This document shows positions 10,208 through 21,340 of a stretch of 64,000 nt of DNA, piece by piece. The notes below the pieces were generated by a model. The model worked only from the letters and a program-made list of their open reading frames with translations, made no database searches and was not told the origin of the DNA. A program made the translations under genes and the position numbers. Numbering within the stretch: position 1 is the stretch's first letter; every line of letters starts with the position of its first letter. The stretch is from Paralithodes platypus (lineage: Eukaryota > Arthropoda > Malacostraca > Decapoda > Lithodidae): assembly GCA_032716605.1 (NCBI GenBank), contig CM064502.1:59716338-59780337 (forward strand). The letters run 5' to 3'.

Positions 10208-12351
10208 TCAAGGGACGTTCGAGCCAAAATGCCTGGACACACGGAGTTTGAAGCAATTTAAGTCATAGGAAGAGGGAAAGACTGATTCTGGGAGAGAGTT
10301 CCAGAGCTCAGATGTTGAGTAGAAGAAAGTTTGAGAGTAACGTTTCCACTCTTGGGTTGGAGAGTTGCACAGAGTAGGGGTGGGATTGAGTTGCAAGACG
10401 GGTACCACGTGTCCTACGTAAAGGAGGTGGTATGCACTGGGATAGCTCTGAGGAACACTGATTATTATAGTAGCGATAGAATAGCGAGAGAGATGCAACA
10501 TTGCGGCGGAGAGAGAGAGATTGCAGAGAGTTGGTGAGTGGACGGGAGTTAATGATACGAAAGGCCTTCCTTTCAACTTTTGTCTAGGAGAGCGGTGTGA
10601 GAGGAACCTCCCCACACATGTGAACAATAATCAATACAAGGGCGCACTATGCCCCTGTACAGAGCAAGAAGCTGTGCAGGGGAAAAGAACCCCCTAAGGC
10701 GGTTGAGCACACCCAGCTTCTGGGAGGCTGCCTTAGCAAGACTGGTAATATGGTCCTTCCAAATGAGAGCAGAAGAAAAAGAGACACCAAGAATATTGAG
10801 AGAAGATGAAGGGTTGATTTTTGTATTGTTGAAGAATAAGGGATAGTCCGCTGGGAGATCCTGACGGGTAGATAGATGGAGAAATTGGGTTTTGGAAGCA
10901 TTAAAGTTAACAAGGTTTCTCTGCCCCAATTGGAAATAGTATTTAGATCAGAATTTAAGAGTTCTATGGCTTCATTACGTTTGTCGTTGAGGGATTGCTT
11001 GCTGGGGCGTTCTGAAAAACTAATGGAGTAGTGTAAGGTTGAGTCGTCTGCGTATGAATGGATGGGAATTAAGGTACAGTTAAGGAGATCATTTATAAAA
11101 ATTAGAAAGATAATAGGAGATAGGACAGAGCCCTGAGGAACACCGGAGTTTATAGGGTGAGGAAGTGTGAACAATGGCCGTCCACAACCGCAGCTATGGA
11201 ACGGCCGGAAAGGAAATTAGAGACAAAGGCACAGATGGAGGGATAGAAACCGAAGGAGGGTAGTTTTAGAAATTAAAGATTTATGCCAGACTCTATCGAA
11301 GGCTTTCGATATGTCTAGTGCAATAGAAAAAGTCTCACCGAAGTCCCGAAAGGATGGATGACCAAGAGTTAGTAAGATATGAAAGAAGATCACCAGTAGA
11401 GCGACCCTTAAGGAAGCCATACTGGCGATCTGAGAGCAGATTATGAGAAGAGAAATGCTTAAGAAATTTGGAAGCAAGAATAGTTTCAAAAACTTTAGAA
11501 AGACAAGAGATAAGAGCAATTGGACGATAGTTGGAGGGTTGAGAGCGGTCACCCTTCTTTGGGACAGGTTGAATGTGAGCAAACTTCCAGCATGAAGGGA
11601 AGACGTTAGAGGATAGACAGAGACGGAAAGAGTTTGCCTAGGCAGGGAGTCAGCACGGGAAAGCACAGTTTTTGAGAACAACAGGAGGAACACCGTCCGG
11701 ACCGTACGCCTTATTAGTGTTAAGCCCAGAGAGGGTAGAAAGTACATCTTTAGAAGAGATAGGATATTAGGCATAAGTAAGAGAGAGGAGGGCGGAGAGG
11801 GAGGAATAGCACCGGAATCATCCAAGGTTGGAGTTTCTAGCAAAAGTTTGAGCGAAGAGTTTAGCTTTGTCAGAGGAAGAAGTGATGGTTGTGCCATCAG
11901 AGTGGGAAAGGGGAGGGAAAGACGAGGAAGATAAATTGTTGGAGAGGTTTTTGGCTAGATGCCAGAAAGCTTGGGAAGAGCTAGAGTTGGATAGTTCAGT
12001 GCATTTATTATTGATGAAAGAGTGTTTGGCAAGTCGAAGAACAGATTTGGCTTGATTCCGGGCAGAAACATATGAAGAATGAGAGTCTTGAGTTTTAAGG
12101 CGTCGGTACCGTTTGAATGCTTCCTCCTTATTGCGGACAGCAGTAGAACAGGCGTGGGTAAACCAAGATTTTTTAGCATTAGTCTGAGAGAAAGAGAATG
12201 GAATGTATGCTTCCATGCCCGATAGGATTACCTCGGTAATGCGTTTCAGCACTCTCCGAGGGTCCTCGGCCATGTAGCAGAAATCATTCCATGGGAAATC
12301 AAAGAAGTACTGCCGAAGAGGCTCCCAGTCGGCAGCGCCAAAGTGCCACAA
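10208..12351 (-). pseudogene. Jockey-like LINE reverse transcriptase
   Basis: The linker (AEDPRRVLKRITEVILSG, KKSWFTHACSTAVRNKEEAF) is followed by the polymerase in shifting frames: a proline-rich finger region, FDRVWHKSL with motif A (ALDISKAFD), NSGVPQGSVLSPIIFLIF, the catalytic SYADDST near 11040, and then LYRGIVRPCIDYCSHVWGG. The C-terminus is SELWNSLPESVFPSSYDLNCFK with a stop at 10208. The conserved YADD shows a once-functional polymerase; frame breaks near 11820, 11220, 10930 and 10630 disable it. Confidence 0.85.
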
Positions 12352-12361
12352 GCGCCGCCGG

Positions 12362-13110
12362 CTAGGAGGATCGGGTGGCTGTACTGGAGAGATAGGACAG
12401 GTGATAGAGATTAAGTTTATGGTCGGAGGAGCCCAAAGGAGAGAAAAGATCGACAGTATAAGAAGAAGGGTTAGAAGTTAGAAACAGGTCAAGAATGTTG
12501 GGCCGATCTCCGATGCGATCCGGGATACGGGTGGGTTGCTGAACTAACTGCTCTAGGTCATTTAGGATAGAAAAGACGTAGGCTTGTTCACCAGGTGGAT
12601 CAGTAGTGTGAGAGGAGAGCCATTGGCGGTGGTGAACGTTGCAATCTCCTAAGATGGAGATTTCTGAGAAAGGAGAAATGGATAGAATGTGTTCCACTGT
12701 AGAGACTTAGATAGTCAAAGAATTTCGGAAGTTGGTAGAGTTAGGGGAAAGATAGACAGGCACAGAAATATTTAGTAAGAGAATGACAGGAAAGTTTGAG
12801 CCATAAAGTTGAGAATTCAGAGGAGTCGAAATCGGGAACACGAGAGCAAGTGAGTTTGTTGTGCACATATGCACAACATCCGCCTTTGGCTTTGAAACTA
12901 GGATAGAGAAAGTAGGAGGATACAGAGAAGGGGTTGCTGGATGTTGCTACAGACACCTGGTGTTTCGGTGAGGAAGAGAAGATCAGGTTTGTAGGAGGAG
13001 AGATGGTGCTCAACAGAGTGAAAGTTAGAGGAAAGTCCGCGAATGTTGCAGACATTAATAGAAAGAGTAACAGGCCGAGGGTCCAGGTAATTGTGTGGGG
13101 TCGTCAGGAG
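12362..13110 (-). pseudogene. Jockey-like LINE endonuclease (EEP type)
   Basis: Read on the minus strand, the domain starts near 13100 with SINVCNIRGLSSN in a frame different from the longest open frame. It continues with [30 protein letters not shown] (the GD-N motif, here with Cys replacing Phe), [16 protein letters not shown] and LGSSDHKLN, the catalytic SDH. A TAA at about 12706 and two frame changes interrupt it. The active-site residues are largely preserved. Confidence 0.7.
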
Positions 13111-13170
13111 ATGGTCGGGTCGGGTGAGGGGGCATTTATGGTCCCCCCCCCTGGGGACTCCGAGGCTGGC

Positions 13171-13627
13171 TAAAATTCATCATTTTGTGTTTGTTTTAAT
13201 TTTGGTGTGGAGGAATAAAGTGTGGTGTGCATGTTTAGTGTAGTGAAGTGGATAGGAGGAGGAGGTGTTTGTGAGAGCTAGCTGGATTGCTCTCAGTGTA
13301 AATGAGGCACAAAGAAAATCAGTAAGAGAGGCCAAGCAAATGAAACAGGAGTTCCAGCGACTCTTTATCACATGCCTATAACCTCACCTGGGTCTAGCCC
13401 TGATCGATTGGTGCCTACAATCTCCCCACCACAAGTGAGTGAGTTTTCTGTCACGAGTTCTAAAAACAAGGAAGGAACCACATAGCCTTGTGTTCCGTCA
13501 AAGCCTGTTTTGTTGACTATGTACAGGCAAGCTAAATAGGGAGCTAATACCCTTTTTCACCTTTGGATTTCTGCATGTTGACAAATCAAGGTTGACCAAA
13601 TACCACCTCACTTCTTACATTAGTCGA
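13171..13627. other. No gene recognised; possible 5' part of the adjacent LINE
   Basis: A short minus-strand frame (13371-13180) carries no recognisable motif. The sequence may hold the 5' region or a remnant of ORF1 of the Jockey-like element, but nothing proves it. Confidence 0.3.
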
Positions 13628-13629
13628 TA

Positions 13630-14068
13630 CAGTAGAACCTCGCTCTTTCGGACTTCAATCTTTCGGAATATCTCAGACTTTCGGACTAGCATTTCAATTC
13701 GGACTCATGGTTCAGCCTTTCGAATTTGTCTGAAAGGCTGAGAAAAATACCTCCATCCTTTTCGGGGGGGACTACATTTAAATTCGGACTTCATGCTTCA
13801 ACCTTTCGAGATTTTTTCTCTGAAAGGCTGAGAAAAATTAAATCGCATTCGAGACCAAAGAGCCGAGTTTCGGACTTATCTGGTTAGTTTAATGTGTAGT
13901 TCCGGACTTATAAACTTCGGACTCATGGTCTTGCAGCCTTGTAGTATTTGTTCTGAAAGGCTGGAGAAAAAATTATTTCGCATTCGGAACCGAAGAGCCG
14001 AGTTTCTGGGACTTATAAACTTCCGGAGGTCTCCCCCAATTAGTCCGAAAGAGCAGAGGTTCTACCTG
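13630..14068. mobile_element. Tigger/pogo-like MITE
   Basis: The ends are CAGTAGAACCTCGCTCTTTC and its near complement GAAAGAGCAGAGGTTCTACCTG, flanked by TA on both sides. A TA target and CAGT..CTCGCT-type termini are typical of pogo/Tigger transposons of the Tc1/mariner superfamily. The interior holds repeats of a segment containing cctttcg and tctgaaaggctga, with no transposase coding. Confidence 0.75.
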
Positions 14069-14857
14069 TACTATTCAAGAAGCTAACCCTGTATTTTATC
14101 GCAACGGGTACACAAACGGTAAAAAGCTGGGCTAATTACAATGTGGTTCCTCAACAACTCCAGTTTGTGTACATTAATGATATTCCTTAGCACTAAATGA
14201 TGGTCATCGCATCCATACATTCCTTTCAAGATATTTATCAGTGCACTTAGAGAAGCTTTATTTGCCCTTATGTATCCTTGTGACAGAGGGTTTACATAGT
14301 CGTGAACAGTTGTTCTGCTATATTTATGTTATCTTATATTTTTTACATACTGGTAGGCTTAGGATATACTCAATTAATACCCCTTACTATCTTGATTTTC
14401 TGAAGATCCATGTACTGTTATGCTATAATTTTACTATGGATTTTTTGTAGAATATATAACTGTTCTATACAAACTCTTTTTCTCTCACTTCATGTTTTCT
14501 GTGTGAAGGGTTTTCATTGGTTCAAGTATGCTCTGGTGAAACAAGACTCTTTTGTACCTGAAGAAGATAATATATATTGAATGACGTATATGAGTATATA
14601 AGACAATGTATATTATAGTTAAAACATACAAGGTTATGTTATAAGTATAAACAAATTATACAGATTGTTTTTCTTCTAGTTTACATTTTTTCCACAAGGT
14701 CCTTTTTGAAAGATACCACCTTGTTTTTGTTCTTTTTACATCTTTTTCATATTTCCTTTACTTTTATATTAATGCGCCCTCTCTATTCTGTGGTTATTTA
14801 CGATCAATAATGAACCCCCTCTGGGTCTTGTTAGACTAGGATATATGTTATTGACAA
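14069..14857. other. No gene recognised; AT-rich
   Basis: No open frame with recognisable motifs, no tRNA and no paired termini were seen. Confidence 0.5.
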
Positions 14858-15325
14858 CCCGAAGGAAAGGAAGGAAAACCTAATATTTTGGTAGTGGCTA
14901 CATATTCAATGACATCTATAGCCTTTCGTTCCTTCCCCTTCCCATTCATCTGCTGTGTCTTGATATACCCTTAGAGGCTTTTTGAAGTCCCTCCTCGTGC
15001 ACAGAGGGATGCGCAAGGGATGGGAAAAGCAAGAATGGGTAGACACCAAGGATGCCTTATTTGATCCAAAATTTCATTTTTGTATGCAATCATTTTCTTT
15101 TTGGGTAGTGGCATACACATCTATGACGTGCCCAAAGAATTGATAAGGTATCACTTAGGATGTTAGAGTTTCTCAGGACTAGTTCTGACCAGTTAAGACC
15201 CAGGACATGGTACCCTTAGACCCATATAATATGTTATAAAAAAAACAGGTTATACGTCATTGACCTACATAGCCACTACCAAATAGTTCATTTGCCTTCT
15301 TTCCCCTAGGGTTGATCAAACCTGT
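14858..15325. repeat. Inverted-repeat element with DIRS-end-like motif
   Basis: Two imperfect inverted arms of about 60 bp (14858-14920 and 15245-15325) enclose some 320 bp. Each arm carries a tttggtagtggct motif followed by a tcaatgac element. A third partial copy lies near 15095-15135. The order resembles the terminal region of the DIRS elements in this window (tttggtagtagtc, then tccaacgtcaagg), with terminal plus internal complementary copies. It may be a solo end of a different DIRS family or a foldback element. Confidence 0.4.
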
Positions 15326-16243
15326 AATGTGACACTCATCTTCATGGCCTCCAACACCCCTCTATGCAATTTGGAACATCATAGGTGCAGCTAGGACCAG
15401 TAATCTATCTATCTATTTACTGGATCTAGTCTACCCATCTATTTCTAACCATCCACATCTCTCCCTCCCAAACCCCAAATACATACAATATACATACCAC
15501 AGTACACAAAGACTTACCACAACACAGCCACATCATGTCACCACAGTGGCTGATGTTGTTATAGTTCTATCAGTATCTCAGGAAGAGTCAACAAAGTCCC
15601 CCTGAAGCACTTGCACTTGGCAAATCCGCACCACACCAGCCCCCACTGTGTTACAACAAGGCAGCAACAAGAAATTACCGTAATTGCTACACACATACAG
15701 TAAACCCCCGTTACATCGGACCTAAATTTCGGATACCCGTACTTGCCGGACCGGCAACGGCCCGGATACGTACAGTACTTCCGTTTGCCGGACATTTCCG
15801 TCATCGCTCCGACAGTCTCTAACAGTGTCGGAAGATTTTCTCAGTTTTCGGAAAAATAAGGGCAAATGTCCGTCATACCGTCCAATGTACAGTTGGTCAA
15901 AGTTCCCGCTGACCCCACACCCTCGCTCTGGGACTCGCACAATTATCTGGCAATACTGGTGTTGGAAGGAGGTGTGTCTTACAGAGATTGGGATTGGTAG
16001 ATCTGATTTCGGCTATATCATTGTTAGAACATATACTGTACTAAGCAAGGGAAAGTAAGCCTATCTCAAATAAAAAATGCATACATCGCTATGTATGATC
16101 ACGAACATTCACCCAATTCGTAGATTTGCTTAAATATTCAAGTTATATCCACTGATTGGCAACGCATATGAATCCTGCTGGCTGCCACAACATACTTTAC
16201 TAAATTTTATAAGAATACATTTTTCTGTTTTATTGGTGTATGC

Positions 16244-16725
16244 TTAACCCTCTCACCACGGAAGGGCTCTTGAACGCCCATAAAAAAGCATATAACAGGT
16301 ACCCGGAAGGCCTCTTGAACGCCCAGTGGTTGAAAGCCTGTGAGCTTCGTGTGCGAGGCGTCGGTCCGACGCATGTAAACAACAGCCGGCTGGACCGACG
16401 CCCCGCATCTCCGGCCACAAGAAGGAGAGCGTCGCTTGTTCGTGTGTGCCTGTATGTTGTTAAGTATCGAAAAGTGGTGTAAAGTGGCTGTTTGGCCATA
16501 AAGTTATCTCCAATGAAATCATCATCACAGCTCAACCAGTTGACTTAGAGAGCTCTACTTAATGCCATTCTACAGGTAAACAACAGCTACGCTTGGGGAT
16601 GCGCGGGAATGCGGGAAGCAGTCTGATTAACGAATATACGGTAGCCTAGCCTAAACGTTTTTCGGCCAAAACACCCGGGTTTCGGGGAATATATATATAA
16701 TACATAGCCGGGGCTGGGGGGTTAA
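16244..16725 (+). mobile_element. TTAA MITE, family E copy 1
   Basis: The element is about 480 bp and starts TTAACCCTCT and ends with a G-rich complement plus TTAA. It is GC-richer than its surroundings. Short frames in it have no known motif. Copy 2 follows in inverted orientation after a 22-bp spacer that contains a small hairpin (ccggccccgaagggg). Confidence 0.7.
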
Positions 16726-16747
16726 CCCATCCGGCCCCGAAGGGGTC

Positions 16748-17229
16748 TTAACCCTCCAGCCCGGCTACGCATTACATAAATATCCTCGAAACCGGGTGTT
16801 TTGGCCGAAAAACGTCTAGGCTAGGCTACCGTATCTTTGTTATTCTGACTGCTTCCCGCATTCCCGCGCATCCCCAAGCGTAGCTGTGTTATTTACCTGT
16901 AGAATGGCGTTAAGTAGAGCTCTCTAAGTCAACTGGTTGAGTTGTGATGATGATTTCATTGGAGATAACTTTATGGCAAAAACAGCCACTTTACACTACT
17001 TTTCGATACTTAACAACAACATACAGGCACACACGAACAAGCGACGCTCTCCTTCTTGTGGCCGGAGATGCGGGGCGTCGGTCGAGCCGGCTGTTGTTTA
17101 CATGCGTCGGACCGACGCCTCGCACACCAAGCTCACAGGCTTTCAACTGGGCGTTAAACAGCCCTTCCGGGCAGCTCGTGTATGCTTTTTTATGGGCGTT
17201 CAAGAGCCCTTCCGGGAACAGAGGGTTAA
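16748..17229 (-). mobile_element. TTAA MITE, family E copy 2, inverted
   Basis: This is the reverse complement of copy 1 with a few differences, bounded by TTAA at 16748-16751 and 17226-17229. Copies 1 and 2 form a giant hairpin of nearly 480 bp per arm. Confidence 0.7.
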
Positions 17230-17668
17230 ACACCCATAAAAAACACACCCGAGCTACCGGAAGGGCTCTTACAATGAGCTTAAAGCCTGTAAGCTTTGTG
17301 TGCGAGGCGTACGTCCGACGCATGTAAACAACAGCCGGCTGGACTGCCGCCCCGCATCTCCGGCCACAAGAAGGAGTGCGTCGCTTGTTCGTGTGTGCCT
17401 GTATGTTGTTGTGTATCGAAAAGTAGTGTAAAGTGGCTGTTTTGCCATAAGTTATCCAATGAAATCATCATCACAACTGAACCAGTTGACTTAGAGAGCT
17501 CTACTTAATGCCATTCTACAGGTACGAAACACATCTACGCTTGATGCGCGAATGCGGAAGCAAGCCAAATAACAAAGATGCAGTAGCCTAGGCGTAGACG
17601 TTTTTCGGCCAAAACCCCCGGATTTCGGGGAATATATATGGAATACATAGCCGGGGCTGGAGGGTTAA
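17226..17668 (+). mobile_element. TTAA MITE, family E copy 3
   Basis: It shares the TTAA at 17226-17229 with copy 2 and has the orientation of copy 1. About 30 bp of its left end is missing. It ends in GGAGGGTTAA at 17659-17668. It is more diverged from copies 1 and 2 than they are from each other. Confidence 0.65.
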
Positions 17669-18209
17669 TGAAGGAGCATTTAGTCTTCACAACGTGAACA
17701 TACATAGTCTAATTTGCAGTAATATACAGAAGACTCAGGTAACACATTAAAAGGCAAGTGGTATCCCTGCACCACTACACAGTATTGCCAGCTAATTTGC
17801 GAGCCCCAGAAGGGTGGGTCAGCTGGAACTTTGACCAACTGTACGTCGTTATTCGTATGTGAGACGACAGTCTCGAATTCGGATGACGTGCTCCCGTCGG
17901 AACATAAGGGTGAATGTCCGAAAACGGGGATCCGTTGGAGCGCCGATAAAGGCTAGGCTCTGAACTGAGTCACTCGCTGGACGAGACTCATCAGTACAAT
18001 ATAGCTGTTGTTGTGTTACACATCTATGTATATTCCCGTTTATCATGCCTCCAGCGTAGGTGACTGTATCACTTGAGATGGAGAAGGGAGTGAGGTGGTC
18101 AAAGAGTGAGGTAGAAGGACAGTGAGGTGGAGAAGTGGAGTGAGGTGGAGGACAGTGAATGGACTGGTTTTCAATGAATTAGTGTTCCTTAATTGTTCCA
18201 TATAAACTA

Positions 18210-19101
18210 CAGTAAAAGTCCTTTAATCCGACGACCGATGATTCGAATCTCCCAATAGTCCGAATTTTTCAATTTGAGGCCAAATCCGAATTCACCCAAT
18301 GGTCCGAATTTCAAGAAGTCCCAAAGTCCCCTTTTTGAGGCATTAGTCCAATCAAATGACATAATGGAGCACAAAATCATATGTTCATGAATTCACTTTA
18401 AAAGTTTACATTGTCATTGTAGCCTATTACCTACTTCAAAACATTCAGATTAATGGTCAAAGGAAGCTACTGATATAAACGTAAACACCACATCGTCTGC
18501 TAGAGAGTTTGTATTGGTTTGAACGCATCCCTGGGTCGCTCCGATGCGCTACTGGCTTGCACCGCATTTCTGCAAGCGCATTCAGTCTTGAGCTTGAAAA
18601 CGCACCTTTGGACGTTCCGATACGCTACTATTTATAGTTCAGTGATCGGAGCGTCCCAAGGGTGCTTTCAAGACAACAAGACAAGGGTGCTTTCAATTCA
18701 ATATAATATAACAGAGCACGTCACAAAAGGAAAATCAAGAACCTCTCAGGGAAGTGCCGTTGTTAAGGCATTACTTCCGAACCACATCTGATCTGATCTT
18801 CAAGAGCAAGACAAACTCGCTAGTAGACGATGCGGACATATGGTGTTTACGTTTATATCAGCAGATTCCTTGACCATTAATCTGAATGTTTTGAAGTAGG
18901 TAATAGGCTACTATGACAATGGTAAAGTTTTGAAGTGATTTCATGAACATTGATATGTGTGTGTGTCATTTGGGTGGCCTAATGCCTCAATGTTTTTGTC
19001 AGGCCATTAATACACAGGTCATAGGGGTAAAGTGATAATCCGAAAAATCCACTAATCCGAACGAGGGCCGGTCTGCCCTTTGGATTAACGGAAGTTTACT
19101 G
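18210..19101. mobile_element. Tigger-like foldback MITE
   Basis: The ends CAGTAAAAGTCCTTTAATCC and GGATTAACGGAAGTTTACTG are flanked by TA. Further inverted arms of roughly 130 bp (18380-18510 and 18808-18955) are almost complementary; both contain accattaatctgaatg or its complement. The central 300 bp is unique. No transposase is encoded, so it would depend on an autonomous pogo/Tigger element. Confidence 0.75.
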
Positions 19102-19204
19102 TACTATACAGTACTGTATGTGCTATTATATTAATATTGAAATCTATGGTACGAAGGGTAGCCTCCGTTTTCTAGGTTGATGCCGAGGTCGCATTTATTC
19201 CGTA

Positions 19205-19447
19205 TCATGGTTGCATGAAGTTTGCTCCCGTTTCCCGGTTAACGGCCAGCTCGGCCCCCGGCTGAAGTTTTTCCGTTTCACTATTCCTTATTCGTCGGAT
19301 TTTTCCTCTTTCAGGTCGGATTTTTCCTCTTTCAGGTCGGATTTTTGTCCTCTTAGATCGGACACAGCCGGAGTTCGGACCACTCGGAAAATCGGACATT
19401 TCGGACTGGGTGTCCCCCAATTAGTCCCGAAATAGCGAGGGTTACTT
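19205..19447. mobile_element. Partial Tigger-like MITE (right end)
   Basis: Repeated ttcaggtcggatttt units (19310-19350) and the terminus ccaattagtcccgaaatagc at 19418-19437, running into gagggttac, match the right end of the MITE at 13630-14068. A matching left end was not found. Confidence 0.5.
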
Positions 19448-20241
19448 TACATACATACATACAATATATACACAATCATACAACATATACATACAGTACA
19501 GAGAGAGCGAAACAGACATAATAGATAGGTGATTACTTACATACTGTAACTAAGTCTCCAGTTCCATGCAAGTATAGAACCACCCCAAATACCCAAGGCA
19601 ACCATTGAGGGTAAGACCAGCCATTCCAGCGGCACACTGATCAAGCTACCATGAGGCTGAAATGGACCATATAGGATGAACGTGCCCAGACTAAGATCCT
19701 CCTTAGTTGCCTCTATGGAATGGAACCAGTTTAGCATTTATATTCATAGTCAAACAATACAGTCACATTCAACATGCAATAACACTACACACAACAAATC
19801 TCCACCTTGCCTAGGGAGGATGTGGCTGATACAACATAATAAATTTAAGACCGAGAACACACATGGGCCTACGTGCATTTTCAGTGTGCTCCACACCTAG
19901 CCCTATGCAGTTTCAGTCTCATGTCCTAATGGCGGCATTCCAGGCAACCTGAAGGGCTGCTTCACTTGTCAAGTTTTTGGATTTGAGATCGGCACATATA
20001 GTCCGATCTCAGGTCTTCTCGGTTCACCCCTTGGTGCAGCTCTCCACAACACAGACCTGCATTTTCACCCAATTTGTTCATCCATTCTCTCCACATGTCC
20101 ATACCATCAGTCTACTTGTATGCATCACCTTGCTAATACTCTTTTACCAGCGTCTCCTCAGCTCATCATTTGTTTTCTATCCTGCAGCCTGGCACACATC
20201 CATCTCACCATTTCATCTCATTACGTTCCATTCTGTTTACA
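19448..20241. other. No gene recognised; CATA-rich microsatellite at start
   Basis: CATA/TACA repeats at 19450-19500 are followed by unique sequence with short frames on both strands that show no known motif. Confidence 0.45.
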
Positions 20242-20798
20242 TCCTCTACTTTACGGCTGTTTCTGACATCATCATTGCACTTCTAACACATGAGCATACA
20301 CCTTTCCCAGGGGGAAAGGCATTCTTTTCATGGTCAGGATCAGCAGTTCTCTGAACTTCACCAGCCACATCAAATTCTAGCGACAGTGGCAGCCTCGGCC
20401 CCACCACCGGCAGAGATGGTATCTCCCTGGTAACAAACTTGTCCACCAGCTCCAATGACATTTCAAAATTCACAGCCACAGGATCATCACTAACACAATA
20501 GCCCTTTGCACACTATGCACTCAAATTTCTATTTGACATCCTTCGGCAGGGGTCCCTTTATTCTACTACAGCGCTTACTTCCATGGTGCACCCAGCATCG
20601 ACAGATACTATATGAATCGAGTTAGTGCCACACCCTACACATGCACATGGGTATGCACCACTTTTTTACATTGCCAGTCTCAATCTACAATGCATAACCT
20701 TGGTTTTGTTAAATATGACTCTTAAACCTGCTGCCATATCTATCTTCTAATTTGGCCTCAGCATCTTGCATATTATCAGCTATTAAGACTAAATCGGC
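20242..20798 (-). pseudogene. RTE-like LINE reverse transcriptase, C-terminal remnant
   Basis: On the minus strand the sequence begins at the catalytic loop (ADLVLIADNMQDAEAKLED, where active RTE enzymes have a second Asp before this stretch). It then continues through a degraded Cys-rich stretch (about 20690-20490) and FEMSLELVDKF (about 20460), corresponding to the thumb of RTE/BovB-like enzymes. Several stops occur. The DIRS element begins exactly at the catalytic Asp codon, so the upstream part of this enzyme was displaced or lost. Confidence 0.6.
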
Positions 20799-21147
20799 AT
20801 TGGGAGGTTTGACGTACCTCCCAACCTACCAAATAGGAAAACCTACTATTTGGTAGTAGTCTTGGAAAATCCAACGTCAAGGCTATTAACCTAATTGCAA
20901 TGACGACTTGTCTATTTTGACTGCTATGTCGTCATTCCAACCGCGGTTAAAAAGAAAACGTCTAGAGTCTACTCCTTATCTTGCTCTAGGAGACGTTGTA
21001 CATTAACCAAAACTACCACCGAAGGTGAAAAAAGCATAGAAGAGAAGAAAAAGGGGTTTACCTTAGTTACCGCTTAAGGCCCATCCTGTGTTCCGTCATG
21101 TGCAGATCCCTGTCGAACGTGCGCATGAGCGACCCTCTCTTGTCATC
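20799..21147. repeat. DIRS copy 1 left inverted terminal repeat
   Basis: From tttggtagtagtcttgg (20849) inward it is the reverse complement of 29396-29741. The outermost 79 bp (20799-20877) are also perfectly complementary to 21211-21289. The outer tip holds a small hairpin (gggaggtttgacgtacctccc, 20802-20822). Confidence 0.8.
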
Positions 21148-21210
21148 ACATCTCACGTCAGCAGAAGAACGCGGATGGGCAGGGGTCCGGCGTGAGGGAG
21201 GGTATTATGT

Positions 21211-21340
21211 ACGTTGGATTTTCCAAGACTACTACCAAATAGTAGGTTTTCCTATTTGGTAGGTTGGGAGGTACGTCAAACCTCCCAATTTGTTAGTAGT
21301 CTTGGCAAATCCAACGTCAAGGCTGCATAACAAATAGGAG
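21211..21340. repeat. DIRS copy 1 internal complementary region (ICR)
   Basis: The first 79 bp are the exact complement of the left tip of the element. The following bases (tttgttagtagtcttggc and on, from 21289) are complementary to the right tip at 29700-29741. The ICR therefore joins the complements of both ends side by side, as in DIRS-1, where it is thought to template completion and circularisation of the cDNA. Confidence 0.8.

Larger units (their letters stand above)
10100..13170 (-). mobile_element. Jockey-like LINE, near complete ORF2, poly-A tail
   Basis: On the minus strand the element runs from about 13170 to a poly-A tail at 10126-10101 (written as T on the plus strand). It carries an endonuclease (13100-12360), a linker and a reverse transcriptase (12350-10208), and a short 3' UTR. 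Coding frames are broken several times. It is the same family as 130-1678 and 42566-42952; the C-terminal ELWNSLPESVFPSS is identical in the first two. No ORF1 or target duplication could be recognised. Confidence 0.8.
15698..17935. mobile_element. Tigger-like MITE split by three TTAA elements
   Basis: The left end CAGTAAACCCCCGTTACATC follows TA at 15696-15697. Sequence to about 15960 is complementary to 17780-17935 (for example tttgaccaactgtac against gtacagttggtcaaa), giving long imperfect inverted repeats. The outer right terminus is degraded (gtccgaaaacgggg). The centre is filled by three TTAA-type elements at 16244-17668, which must have inserted later. Confidence 0.55.

Noticed and set aside
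16230..17508. Short frames of 64 to 127 codons in the TTAA cluster, considered as transposase exons
   Set aside because: They have no piggyBac DDD-type motif, and the frames differ between copies of the same element.
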